Part shown: in pieces, positions 1 to 6,980 of the stretch
How the letters are laid out: the number at the start of each line of letters is the position of its first letter
Numbering within the stretch: the stretch's first letter is position 1
Origin: Ruminococcaceae bacterium UBA3329
Lineage (GTDB): Bacteria > Bacillota > Clostridia > Oscillospirales > Acutalibacteraceae
DNA: 17,784 nt
Reading direction: 5' to 3'
NCBI GenBank assembly: GCA_002361875.1
Contig: DERX01000052.1
Location: 1-17,784 of the forward strand
The notes under the pieces: model-generated
What the model was told of the DNA's origin: nothing
The model's database searches: none
What the model saw: only the letters and a program-made list of their open reading frames with translations
Translations under genes and position numbers: made by a program

Positions 1-64
1 AAATTGTAAATTTTCGTTAATAAATTTCATATATATCAGTAAAAAACACAAAGGGCGGTTAAAA

Positions 65-550
65 ATGCAGAAAAAAATCTCAATTCTTTTGGTTTTTGCT
101 TTTCTTTTTTCTATGTGCGGCTGTTCAAGAGAAACAAAAATGGGAATAGGCGAGTACTTTGACAGGATACATAATGATTACGGAATTACTATTGACGAAA
201 AGTCTTTATTGCTCGAAAAAGGCAATGACAGCAACACTGCTTACTGCAATCTTAACTCTTTTCTTTTGGTGTTTTATTTGGGAAGCAATAACAATATTAC
301 AGGCATTGCAGGCATGATAAGTAAAGACAAAGAAAATAATCTTTCGTCTTTTTTAGATGATTTCCAAAAATGCGTTTCCGTTTTTACAATGAGTGACAAA
401 AGCAACGTAGAAAAAACATTCAAGGAATGTAAATTTACCGTCGACAGCATAAAATTTACCGACGGGAACAGCATATTCACCGTCGGCAAGTTTAAATATT
501 CGATTATTACAAGCGAGCAATCAATAACGGTTTTCTGTGAAAGAACTTAA
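65..550 (+). CDS. Putative small lipoprotein of unknown function
   Basis: Encodes 161 residues. The N-terminus has two lysines (residues 3-4), a hydrophobic core from about residue 5 to 17, and a lipobox-like MCGC ending at Cys20, followed by a Ser/Arg-rich start of the mature protein. This predicts export by Sec and lipid anchoring on the outer face of the membrane. The mature part (about 140 residues) is mixed polar and hydrophobic with no second membrane segment and no family I recognise. The start is supported by a weak purine-rich site (AGGGCGG) a few bases upstream and by the signal peptide beginning at once. No convincing promoter is visible in the 64 bases available upstream. It converges with cysS, leaving 9 bases between the two stops and no visible terminator. 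Function unknown. Confidence 0.7.
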   Translation: MQKKISILLVFAFLFSMCGCSRETKMGIGEYFDRIHNDYGITIDEKSLLLEKGNDSNTAYCNLNSFLLVFYLGSNNNITGIAGMISKDKENNLSSFLDDFQKCVSVFTMSDKSNVEKTFKECKFTVDSIKFTDGNSIFTVGKFKYSIITSEQSITVFCERT

Positions 551-559
551 AGCTATGAA

Positions 560-1960
560 TTACTCTTTATGCCATTTTACACCCTGAGGAGTATCCTCAA
601 GAATAATCCCCTGCGCTTTTAATTCGTCACGGATTCGGTCTGCCTCTGCCCAGTTTTTCTCTTTTCGGGCAGTTTGACGGGCTTCAATCAAAGCCTCAAT
701 TTCACTGTCAAGAGAATCGGTTTTTCTGTTATAAACAAGACCGAGAACGCCTGTCAGCTCGTCAAATATTTCAGATGCAAATTCTGCAAGCTCTTTTGAG
801 GAATTTTCACCTATAACATTTGTATTTATGTCACGGACAAGCTCAAAAACGGCTGAAATTGCATCCGCAGTGTTAAGATCATCGTCCATAGCGGTGATAA
901 ACTGTTTACGGCGGGAATCAAGAAGCTTTTTAATTTCGTCAGCATTTTCGGGAAGAGCGTCTGCACTGTTTGCAATCGCAAAATCAAGGTTGTCACGGCA
1001 GGTATAAAGACGCTGCAAAGACGCTTTGCACTGCTCAATAATGTCGACACTGTAATTAATGGGACTTCTGTACTGGGAAGAAATCATAAGGTAACGGATA
1101 GGTTCATAGCCGTATTTATCGGCAACGTCACGAACCGTGAAGAAATTGCCGAGTGACTTTGACATCTTAACATTGTCAACATTGATATATCCGTTGTGCA
1201 TCCAATAATTTGCAAACGGAACGCCGTTGCAGCACTCTGACTGCGCAATCTCATTTTCGTGATGCGGGAAAATCAAGTCCTGACCGCCGCAATGAATGTC
1301 AATAGTTTCTCCGAGGTAGCGGCGTACCATTGCAGAGCACTCAATGTGCCAGCCCGGTCTGCCCTTGCCCCAAGGCGACTCCCAATAAGGCTCGCCCGGC
1401 TTTGCACCCTTCCAAAGAGCAAAGTCCATAGGCTCTTTCTTAAGCTCGCCTATATTTATTCTGGCTCCCGCTTCCAAATCCTCAAGCGGCTGATGCGAAA
1501 GCTTGCCGTACTCCTTAAACTTCTTGGGACTGAAATAAACGTCGCCGTTCTCTACAGCATAAGCATAGCCTTTTTCAACGAGAGTGCTGATAATGCTTAT
1601 TATCTCGTCAATATTTTCCGTTGCTTTCGGGTGAACGGTTGCCTCTTTGAAGTTCATACCCTTAACATCTTTCCAGAACTCTTCAATATATTTTTCGGAA
1701 ACTGTTTTGTAGTCTGAATTTTCTTCAAGTGCTTTTTTGATGATTTTGTCGTCAATATCGGTAAAATTCTGAACAAAATTTACCTTGTAGCCCCTGTACT
1801 CAAGGTAACGGCGAAGAGTGTCAAAAACGCACAGCGGCCTTGCGTTGCCGATGTGAATATAGTTGTAAACAGTAGGACCGCAGGCGTAAATTTTAACCTC
1901 GCCTTCCTTTACCGTTTTAAGCTCTTCTTTTCTTCTTGTAAGCGTATTATATATTCTCAT
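560..1960 (-). CDS. cysS: Cysteinyl-tRNA synthetase
   Basis: Cytoplasmic class I aminoacyl-tRNA synthetase that charges tRNA-Cys with cysteine using ATP. The 466-residue length is normal for the family. Visible signatures are the HIGH-type motif HIGN (residues 36-39) and KMSKS (265-269). The zinc site that selects cysteine is also complete by comparison with the E. coli enzyme: Cys27, Cys208, His233 and Glu237, in the contexts ACGPT, HIECSAM and FPHHENE. The start ATG follows AAGGAG at good spacing and lies inside the 3' end of cysE (14-base overlap), so the two genes are almost certainly co-transcribed and possibly translationally coupled. The T-box leader upstream of cysE should control both. 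There is no visible terminator after the stop, and the convergent lipoprotein gene ends 9 bases away. Confidence 0.97.
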   Translation of the reverse strand: MRIYNTLTRRKEELKTVKEGEVKIYACGPTVYNYIHIGNARPLCVFDTLRRYLEYRGYKVNFVQNFTDIDDKIIKKALEENSDYKTVSEKYIEEFWKDVKGMNFKEATVHPKATENIDEIISIISTLVEKGYAYAVENGDVYFSPKKFKEYGKLSHQPLEDLEAGARINIGELKKEPMDFALWKGAKPGEPYWESPWGKGRPGWHIECSAMVRRYLGETIDIHCGGQDLIFPHHENEIAQSECCNGVPFANYWMHNGYINVDNVKMSKSLGNFFTVRDVADKYGYEPIRYLMISSQYRSPINYSVDIIEQCKASLQRLYTCRDNLDFAIANSADALPENADEIKKLLDSRRKQFITAMDDDLNTADAISAVFELVRDINTNVIGENSSKELAEFASEIFDELTGVLGLVYNRKTDSLDSEIEALIEARQTARKEKNWAEADRIRDELKAQGIILEDTPQGVKWHKE

Positions 1961-2597
1961 TTTCTTTCTCCTTATATTTTTTTAATTCTTTTTCAAGATT
2001 TTCAATTTTAATTGACATTTTGCAAAGCTCCTGCGAAACAGGGTCTGGAATATGAACCTGGTCAAGCTTATCCACACGCACACCGCCCTGCTTTACAACT
2101 CTTGCGGGAACGCCAACAGCGGTTGAATTCGGCGGAATTTCGTCAAGCACAACAGCGCCCGCCGCAATATTGGTATTGTCCCCTACCTTGAACGGTCCTA
2201 AAACCTTTGCGCCTGAACCTATTAAAACTCCGTTGCCGATAGTAGGGTGGCGTTTGCCGACATCCTTACCCGTACCGCCGAGGGTAACACCCTGATAAAT
2301 TGTTACATCGTCGCCGATTTCAGTCGTTTCACCAATAACAACACCTGTACCGTGGTCAATAAAAAATCGCTTTCCTATTTTTGCCGCAGGGTGAATTTCA
2401 ATTCCTGTTTTTCGTGCTGCACGCTGTGAAATTGCACGGGCAATAAATTTGTGATTATGATTCCAGAACCAATATGCCTTTCTGTGCATTCTTATAGCTT
2501 TAAGCCCGGGGTACAGAAAAAGAATTTCCGCGCTCGATTTTGCCGCCGGGTCGCGCTCCTTAACAGTAGCTATATCCTCTTTTAGCTGTTCAAACAT
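1947..2597 (-). CDS. cysE: Serine O-acetyltransferase
   Basis: Transfers acetyl from acetyl-CoA to L-serine, giving O-acetylserine, the carbon skeleton for cysteine. The protein has 216 residues, the shorter form usual in Firmicutes. It has a helical N-terminal part of about 60 residues, then a left-handed beta-helix of hexapeptide repeats with the characteristic blocks IDHGTGVVIGET and GVTLGGTGK, where the active-site His lies in the DHGTG segment. The C-terminus is a charged Lys/Glu-rich tail. The start is set by GAGGAG eight bases before ATG. It is the first gene after the T-box leader and overlaps cysS by 14 bases. The pairing puts cysteine supply and its use for translation under one signal. 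No O-acetylserine sulfhydrylase gene lies in the window. Confidence 0.95.
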   Translation of the reverse strand: MFEQLKEDIATVKERDPAAKSSAEILFLYPGLKAIRMHRKAYWFWNHNHKFIARAISQRAARKTGIEIHPAAKIGKRFFIDHGTGVVIGETTEIGDDVTIYQGVTLGGTGKDVGKRHPTIGNGVLIGSGAKVLGPFKVGDNTNIAAGAVVLDEIPPNSTAVGVPARVVKQGGVRVDKLDQVHIPDPVSQELCKMSIKIENLEKELKKYKEKENENI

Positions 2598-2635
2598 TAT
2601 ATCATCTCCTCGAATAAAAAATAATTCAACACAAT

Positions 2636-2670
2636 AAAAAAGCCCTCAAGGTCTAAAAGACCTCGAAGGC
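2636..2670 (-). terminator. T-box attenuator terminator
   Basis: On the minus strand a 12-pair stem (GCCTTCGAGGTC with GACCTTGAGGGC, including wobble pairs) closes a short loop and is followed by six T at 2641-2636. Its 5' arm directly follows the T-box sequence, so it competes with the antiterminator fold. It stops transcription before cysE when tRNA-Cys is charged. Confidence 0.95.
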
Positions 2671-2857
2671 GAATAATCGCGGTTCCACTTCGTTTTGTAA
2701 CTCAAAGATAAATAACGGCATCACCCGTGCAGAGATACTTAATTCCCCCTGCCTGCTCATAAGCGCACTTCGCAAGCCCTGTCTTAAAGGTGCTTTCAGC
2801 CGATGACACCTTCTCTCTGAAAGAAAGAAAAATTGCTACTCTTCTTATTCTTCGCAT
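2636..2857 (-). ncRNA. Cysteine-type T-box leader of cysE-cysS
   Basis: A transcript-leader riboswitch that senses uncharged tRNA. Read on the minus strand it begins near 2857 and shows an AGAGAG segment followed by the distal Stem I hairpin, in which AAGGTG pairs with CACCTT. A TGC triplet follows on the 3' side of Stem I at 2765-2767, immediately before CTTAT, which can pair with ATAAG near the 5' end. This is the expected place for the specifier codon, and UGC is a cysteine codon, matching the downstream cysE-cysS genes. The canonical T-box sequence TGGAACCGCG is at 2678-2687, and an intrinsic terminator follows. By the known mechanism, uncharged tRNA-Cys pairs with the specifier and the T-box bulge, favouring the antiterminator. 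The T-box and terminator are certain; the specifier is inferred by pairing. Confidence 0.95.
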
Positions 2858-2862
2858 TTAAT

Positions 2863-2890
2863 ATTATAGATAGTATATCACAATTTTCAA
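2863..2890 (-). promoter_or_regulatory. Sigma-A type promoter of the T-box cysE-cysS unit
   Basis: Minus-strand TTGAAA (2890-2885) and TATAAT (2868-2863) with a 16-base spacer. The predicted start is near 2857, just before the T-box leader. The -35 lies only 12 bases beyond the pgsA stop, and no terminator separates them. Confidence 0.8.
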
Positions 2891-2902
2891 AAAAATCTAC
2901 TG

Positions 2903-3496
2903 TTATTTTGAATAATCTATGGCATTTTTACTGTCTTTTATGTAAATAATACCCGAAATTACCGTAAGAATTGCTGTTATCCACAAAAGGAAATTGGAAA
3001 TATTTGAAAGCGTGAGCCACCACGGCACTGTTACGCCGGGTACAATGTTCGGTGCGTAGCTGTATATCTCGCCGAGGAACATTATGAGAACTGTGAACAC
3101 CATTTGGCTTACCGTTTTAAGCTTACCCCAGATATTCGCGGGGATTACAACGCCGTTTGAAGCGGCAATCATACGGATTGAGGCAATTGTAAATTCACGG
3201 GTCAGAACAATCATCACAATCCAGATATTGCAAAGCCCCAATTTCATAAACGCTAAAAGCGCCGCAGTTGTAAGAACCTTATCGGCAATCGGGTCAAGAA
3301 GCTTACCGAAATTTGTTACCTGATTGTTTTTTCTTGCAAGTTTTCCGTCAACTGCGTCTGTAACCGATGCTGCCATAAAGATGAGCATTGCCCATAAAAA
3401 TTTATGCGGCAGTGACTCCTTCATAATCACGGCAAGAAATACGGGAGCAATTATCATTCTTGCGATTGTAAGTTTATTCGGTGTGTTTAATTTCAT
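2903..3496 (-). CDS. pgsA: CDP-diacylglycerol--glycerol-3-phosphate 3-phosphatidyltransferase
   Basis: Integral membrane enzyme that makes phosphatidylglycerophosphate from CDP-diacylglycerol and glycerol 3-phosphate, the committed step to phosphatidylglycerol and cardiolipin. The 197 residues carry a complete CDP-alcohol phosphatidyltransferase motif: Asp47, Asp50-Gly51, Ala54-Arg55, Gly64, Asp68 and Asp72 with exact family spacing. Several hydrophobic segments flank it (about residues 10-24, 33-45, 75-100, 125-145 and 165-188), as expected for the six-helix fold. The ATG overlaps the rimO stop by 4 bases (ATGA), so it is the last gene of recA-recX-rimO-pgsA. pgsA beside rimO is a common Firmicutes arrangement. 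No terminator follows; the T-box promoter begins within 20 bases. Confidence 0.95.
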   Translation of the reverse strand: MKLNTPNKLTIARMIIAPVFLAVIMKESLPHKFLWAMLIFMAASVTDAVDGKLARKNNQVTNFGKLLDPIADKVLTTAALLAFMKLGLCNIWIVMIVLTREFTIASIRMIAASNGVVIPANIWGKLKTVSQMVFTVLIMFLGEIYSYAPNIVPGVTVPWWLTLSNISNFLLWITAILTVISGIIYIKDSKNAIDYSK

Positions 3497-4818
3497 ACAA
3501 CCTCTCCCGTTAAAATACCGTCGACACAGTTAATGACCTCGACAGTCACAATATCCCCGTCCTCTAATTCATAGCCGCAGGTAAAGCAGATTTGCGTGTC
3601 AATTTCTGGAGCATCCATTGTTGTTCTGCCGTAGTAAGAATCGGTATAACCGTCATAATCCTCAACAATTACGGAAAGCTCTTTTCCGATAAGAGTTTCG
3701 TTAATGCTGTCTAAAATTTCGCTTTGCAAATCGTTTACAATATCTGCACGGCGGTTTCTCTCTTCTTCGGATAACATTCCGTCAAGCCTTGCGGCAGGAG
3801 TCCCCTCCTCTTCGGAATAGGCAAAACAGCCCATACGCTCAAATTTCATTTCCGAAACGAAATCGCAAAGCTCCTCAAACTCCTCTTCGGTTTCACCGGG
3901 GAAACCTGCAATAAAGGTTGTGCGGAGAGTTACATCGGGTATTTTTTCTCGGATTTTATTAAATAAATCGGTCAAAGACTGCCTGTCGCCCTGCCTGTTC
4001 ATACGCTTAAGAACACGCTCCGAACAATGCTGAACGGGAATGTCCATATATTTAACTATTTTGTCCTCTTCGGCGATTGTGTCTATGAGCGCATCGTCAA
4101 TTCTTTCGGGATAAAGGTACAAAACACGAATCCACTCTATTCCGTCGATTTTGCAGAGTGAACGCAGAAGCGGTGAAAGCGCATTTTTACCGTATAAATC
4201 TTCACCGTAACGAGTTGTGTCCTGAGCTACAACAATAAGCTCCTTTACGCCGCCCTTTGCGAGCTTTTCTGCCTCAGTCAAAATGCTTTCGGCAGGGCGG
4301 CTTCTGTAAGCGCCCCTTATTGACGGAATTGCGCAATAGGTGCATTTATTTGAACAGCCCTCTGCTATTTTAATGTATGCACTGTACGACGGAGTTGTGA
4401 GAATCCTGTCGCCGTCAAAGCAAAGATTTTCTTTCGGCGGATACTCCTCAACCTTTTCAAAAGATAAGAGTTTTTCGCAAATCTCGCAAATGTCATTGTC
4501 TGCTCCAATACCTATAACGCCGTCGACCTCGGGAATTTCCTCGAAAATCTCCGAACGGTAACGCTCGGCAAGACAGCCTGTTACAAGAAGTCTGCAAGAC
4601 GGGTAATCATCCTTATAAGACGCCATATCGAGAATATTTTCAATAGATTCTTTTTTTGCGCTTTCGATAAATGCGCAGGTGTTAACTATTATTAAATCAG
4701 CCTCGGCAGGGTCGTTTACAATTTCGAACCCGCCGTTTTGCAGCTTTGAGAGCATTATTTCAGCGTCCACCTGATTTTTGGGACAGCCGAGAGAAACCAT
4801 ACCGATTTTTTTACTCAT
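3493..4818 (-). CDS. rimO: Ribosomal protein S12 methylthiotransferase
   Basis: Radical SAM enzyme with two iron-sulfur clusters that adds a methylthio group to a conserved aspartate of ribosomal protein S12. The chosen form has 441 residues. The N-terminal methylthiotransferase domain has Cys12 (in GCPKN), Cys48 (NTCAF) and Cys82 (GCLAE), ligands of the auxiliary cluster. The radical SAM motif CSNKCTYC gives Cys155, Cys159 and Cys162. The C-terminal 65 or so residues fit a TRAM domain. The short GCPKNQVD opening and the pairing with pgsA favour RimO over the tRNA enzyme MiaB. An upstream in-frame TTG at 4833 is rejected, because AGGAGG ending six bases before the ATG at 4818 is an ideal binding site. 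With that start the gene overlaps recX by 8 bases and pgsA by 4. Confidence 0.93.
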   Translation of the reverse strand: MSKKIGMVSLGCPKNQVDAEIMLSKLQNGGFEIVNDPAEADLIIVNTCAFIESAKKESIENILDMASYKDDYPSCRLLVTGCLAERYRSEIFEEIPEVDGVIGIGADNDICEICEKLLSFEKVEEYPPKENLCFDGDRILTTPSYSAYIKIAEGCSNKCTYCAIPSIRGAYRSRPAESILTEAEKLAKGGVKELIVVAQDTTRYGEDLYGKNALSPLLRSLCKIDGIEWIRVLYLYPERIDDALIDTIAEEDKIVKYMDIPVQHCSERVLKRMNRQGDRQSLTDLFNKIREKIPDVTLRTTFIAGFPGETEEEFEELCDFVSEMKFERMGCFAYSEEEGTPAARLDGMLSEEERNRRADIVNDLQSEILDSINETLIGKELSVIVEDYDGYTDSYYGRTTMDAPEIDTQICFTCGYELEDGDIVTVEVINCVDGILTGEVV

Positions 4819-5437
4819 AAAAATCCTCCTCAAAAGTTTGTGACACAGACTTAAAAGCAGTTTTTATATCTGAATAAGAATAGCCGTATCTTAAAAGAGA
4901 GGAGACGGTGCGCTGTTTGCCCTTTTCGTCATTAAATTTGCCTTTAAACTTGTGTTCAAGCAATAATACTATACTATTTACACTGTCTTTGTCAAGTGCG
5001 GAAATTGCATTTTGCGCCGTCTCACGGTCAATACCCCGAAATAAAAGCTCCTGCAAAATCCTTTTCGCGCCGTATTTTTTATTTGTGTAAAGATGCTCGG
5101 CAAGTGTTTCGGCATAACGCTCGTCATCAAGCAAAGACAGCTCTTTAAGCCTGTTTACAGCATATTCGATTGCACTTTCGTCAAAATCCTTTTCTTTCAG
5201 CTTCCGTTTTATTTCTTTTTCGGAATACGGTCTGCGTGAAAGAAAATCAAGCGCTTTGTTGTAAGCACGACGAAAACCGACCGAGCTTAAAAGCTCAGTC
5301 AGTTCGTCTTCCGTTATTTCCTTTAAATTTCGGTATTTTTCCGAATACCACCAATCTTTATCGACGGTAGCCCTGTATTCACCGTCAAGATAAATATGGA
5401 TTTTGCCGTTTTTACCGTCTTTTACCGAAACTTTCAT
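4811..5437 (-). CDS. recX: Regulatory protein RecX
   Basis: Small cytoplasmic partner of RecA that binds the RecA filament and modulates its recombinase and coprotease activity. The 208-residue length is ordinary for Firmicutes RecX. After a basic, beta-rich N-terminal segment of about 50 residues, the body consists of predicted helical repeats, with the family-typical phrases ALDFLSRRPYSEKEI, LNDERYAE-like LLDDERYAE, and GAKRILQELLFRGI. The ATG overlaps the recA stop by 4 bases (ATGA), which indicates coupled translation. Its own stop overlaps the rimO ATG by 8 bases. It shares the recA promoter and LexA-like operator, so it should rise together with RecA after DNA damage. Confidence 0.92.
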   Translation of the reverse strand: MKVSVKDGKNGKIHIYLDGEYRATVDKDWWYSEKYRNLKEITEDELTELLSSVGFRRAYNKALDFLSRRPYSEKEIKRKLKEKDFDESAIEYAVNRLKELSLLDDERYAETLAEHLYTNKKYGAKRILQELLFRGIDRETAQNAISALDKDSVNSIVLLLEHKFKGKFNDEKGKQRTVSSLLRYGYSYSDIKTAFKSVSQTFEEDFYE

Positions 5438-6534
5438 TCTTCTTCGTCAACGGCAATATCAAGCACAGCCTTGGCTGCCGCCTTTGTTGTGGGTACCTTT
5501 ACAGTCTCCGGAACAGCGGGAGTTTTGCCCTCTTTCTTGGCTTCAACAGCCTCCTTCATTTTCTCACGAATCTGCTTTTCAATACCTGCGGCAAAATCAG
5601 GCTGTTGTTTAAAGAGAATTTTAACATTTTCTCTGCCCTGACCGAGTCTTTCCTCGCCGAAATAGTACCATGCGCCGCTCTTTTTGATTACGCCGAATTT
5701 AACTCCCAAATCGACGATTTCGCCTATTCTCGAAATGCCCTCGCCGTACATAATGTCAAACTCTGCCTCTTTGAAAGGGGGAGCTACCTTATTTTTAACG
5801 ATTTTAGCCCTTGTGCGCGAGCCGATAAACTCATTGTTCTGACCCTTTAACTGCTCAATGCGGCGAACATCAACACGGACTGACGCATAAAATTTCAGCG
5901 CTCTGCCGCCCGTTGTAACCTCGGGATTGCCGTACATTACGCCGACCTTTTCACGAAGCTGGTTGATAAAAATTACAAGAGTATTTGACTTATTGATTAC
6001 GCCTGCAAGCTTACGAAGAGCCTGCGACATAAGACGGGCGTGAAGACCTACATGACTGTCGCCCATATCGCCCTCAATTTCGGCTTTAGGAACAAGTGCC
6101 GCAACAGAGTCAACAACGATTATGTCAATAGCGCCTGAACGTGCAAGTGCCTCGGCAATTTCAAGAGCCTGCTCGCCGTTATCGGGCTGAGAAACAAGAA
6201 GTGAATTAACATCAACGCCCAAATTCTGTGCATATTCGGGGTCAAGTGCGTGTTCAGCGTCAATAAACGCCGCTTCGCCGCCGTTCTTTTGTGCCTCTGC
6301 AACAACCTGCAAAGCAAGAGTTGTTTTACCTGATGATTCAGGCCCGTAAATCTCAACAATTCTGCCCCTCGGGAAGCCGCCTATGCCCGTTGCATTGTCA
6401 AGTGAAATTGAACCCGTTGAAATTGCCTCAACATTAAGCGAGCCTGTTTCACCCAGACGCATTACAGCGCCCTTACCGTAGCTTTTTTCAATTTGCAGTA
6501 ATGCAGTTTCCAATGCTTTTTTCTTATCAGCCAT
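5434..6534 (-). CDS. recA: Recombinase RecA
   Basis: DNA-dependent ATPase that forms filaments on single-stranded DNA, carries out homologous strand exchange and triggers LexA self-cleavage. It has 366 residues, a normal length. Walker A is GPESSGKT at residues 64-71. Walker B (IIVVDSVAAL), the L1 region (LMSQALRKLAG), the FINQLREKVGVMYGNPE block and the TTGGRALKFYASVR block are all intact. The C-terminal tail is Lys/Pro/Ala-rich and ends in acidic residues. The ATG follows GAGG at about seven bases. It is the first gene of recA-recX-rimO-pgsA and has its own consensus promoter and LexA-like box, divergent from rpmB. Confidence 0.98.
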   Translation of the reverse strand: MADKKKALETALLQIEKSYGKGAVMRLGETGSLNVEAISTGSISLDNATGIGGFPRGRIVEIYGPESSGKTTLALQVVAEAQKNGGEAAFIDAEHALDPEYAQNLGVDVNSLLVSQPDNGEQALEIAEALARSGAIDIIVVDSVAALVPKAEIEGDMGDSHVGLHARLMSQALRKLAGVINKSNTLVIFINQLREKVGVMYGNPEVTTGGRALKFYASVRVDVRRIEQLKGQNNEFIGSRTRAKIVKNKVAPPFKEAEFDIMYGEGISRIGEIVDLGVKFGVIKKSGAWYYFGEERLGQGRENVKILFKQQPDFAAGIEKQIREKMKEAVEAKKEGKTPAVPETVKVPTTKAAAKAVLDIAVDEEE

Positions 6535-6550
6535 TTTTATACCTCGCAGT

Positions 6551-6564
6551 CGTACATTTGTTCG
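6551..6564 (-). promoter_or_regulatory. LexA-type SOS operator at recA
   Basis: The minus strand reads CGAACAAATGTACG, one central base and one half-site base away from the Gram-positive consensus CGAACATATGTTCG (GAAC-N4-GTTC). It lies about 9 bases downstream of the recA -10 hexamer, over the expected transcription start, where a bound repressor would block initiation. The lexA gene is not in the window. Confidence 0.8.
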
Positions 6565-6573
6565 TTTGATAGT

Positions 6574-6602
6574 ATTATATCTTATATTTCTCTTAATTGC
6601 AA
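6574..6602 (-). promoter_or_regulatory. recA promoter
   Basis: Minus-strand TTGCAA (6602-6597), exactly 17 bases, then TATAAT (6579-6574). This is a near-consensus sigma-A promoter. The LexA-type box follows at once, so the basal promoter is strong and depends on repression. Confidence 0.85.
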
Positions 6603-6645
6603 TAGTTTTTTCGATTTTTTATACTATTTTTTTTGCAAAAAACAC

Positions 6646-6674
6646 TTGCAAAATTCATTTCAATCGGTTATAAT
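6646..6674 (+). promoter_or_regulatory. rpmB promoter
   Basis: TTGCAA (6646-6651), a 17-base spacer, then TATAAT (6669-6674). It has the same hexamers as the divergent recA promoter; the two -35 elements are 43 bases apart. No LexA-like box is seen on this side. Confidence 0.85.
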
Positions 6675-6728
6675 ATCGTTTGTTGTGATTTGAATTCATA
6701 ATTTATTGTTATTAAGGAGGTGCCTTAA

Positions 6729-6917
6729 ATGGCAAAATGTGAATTTTGTGGTAAAGACGTAGCTTTCGGAATTAAGGTTTCCCACTCTCACAGACGTTCT
6801 AACAGAACATGGAAGCCCAATGTTAAAAGAGTTAAGGCAATCGTAAACGGCTCTCCTAAGAGAGTTTATGCTTGCACACGCTGCCTTCGCTCAGGCAAGG
6901 TTACAAGAGCTGTCTAA
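6729..6917 (+). CDS. rpmB: 50S ribosomal protein L28
   Basis: Small structural protein of the large ribosomal subunit. The 62 residues match the bacterial L28 pattern, with the basic stretch SHSHRRSNRTWKPN and the C-terminal RCLRSGKV. It is the cysteine-containing form: Cys4, Cys7, Cys49 and Cys52 make two CxxC pairs expected to bind one zinc ion. Many bacteria also carry a cysteine-free paralogue used when zinc is short, so this is the zinc-dependent version. A strong AAGGAGGTG precedes the ATG. It is monocistronic, with its own promoter (6646-6674) and terminator (6937-6966), and diverges from recA. Confidence 0.97.
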   Translation: MAKCEFCGKDVAFGIKVSHSHRRSNRTWKPNVKRVKAIVNGSPKRVYACTRCLRSGKVTRAV

Positions 6918-6936
6918 TCAATTCAAAACGAAAATT

Positions 6937-6966
6937 AACGGATACCTTTTCGGGTATCCGTTTTTT
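6937..6966 (+). terminator. rpmB intrinsic terminator, possibly bidirectional
   Basis: A perfect 10-pair stem (AACGGATACC, 6937-6946, with GGTATCCGTT, 6953-6962) and a 6-base loop runs into T residues up to 6966. It sits between the convergent ends of rpmB and the HTH-membrane gene. On the minus strand it is followed by AATTTTCGTTTT, so it may also stop the opposing transcript. Confidence 0.9.
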
Positions 6967-6980
6967 CTTTGTGTTTTTTC

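Noticed and set aside
1..64. Possible promoter for the lipoprotein gene
   Set aside because: AT-rich sequence offers TTGTAA and TATATA-like words but none at 16-18 base spacing with a convincing pair; the true promoter may lie outside the window.
551..559. Terminator between the convergent lipoprotein gene and cysS
   Set aside because: Nine bases only, and no hairpin with a T-run could be found in the neighbouring coding ends.
1259..1717. 152-codon open frame on the plus strand
   Set aside because: Antisense shadow of cysS; no ribosome binding site and no family resemblance.
4819..4833. Longer rimO starting at TTG 4833
   Set aside because: The TTG-AGG-AGG codons are themselves the ribosome binding site for the ATG at 4818, and homologues begin close to KIGMVSLGCPKN.
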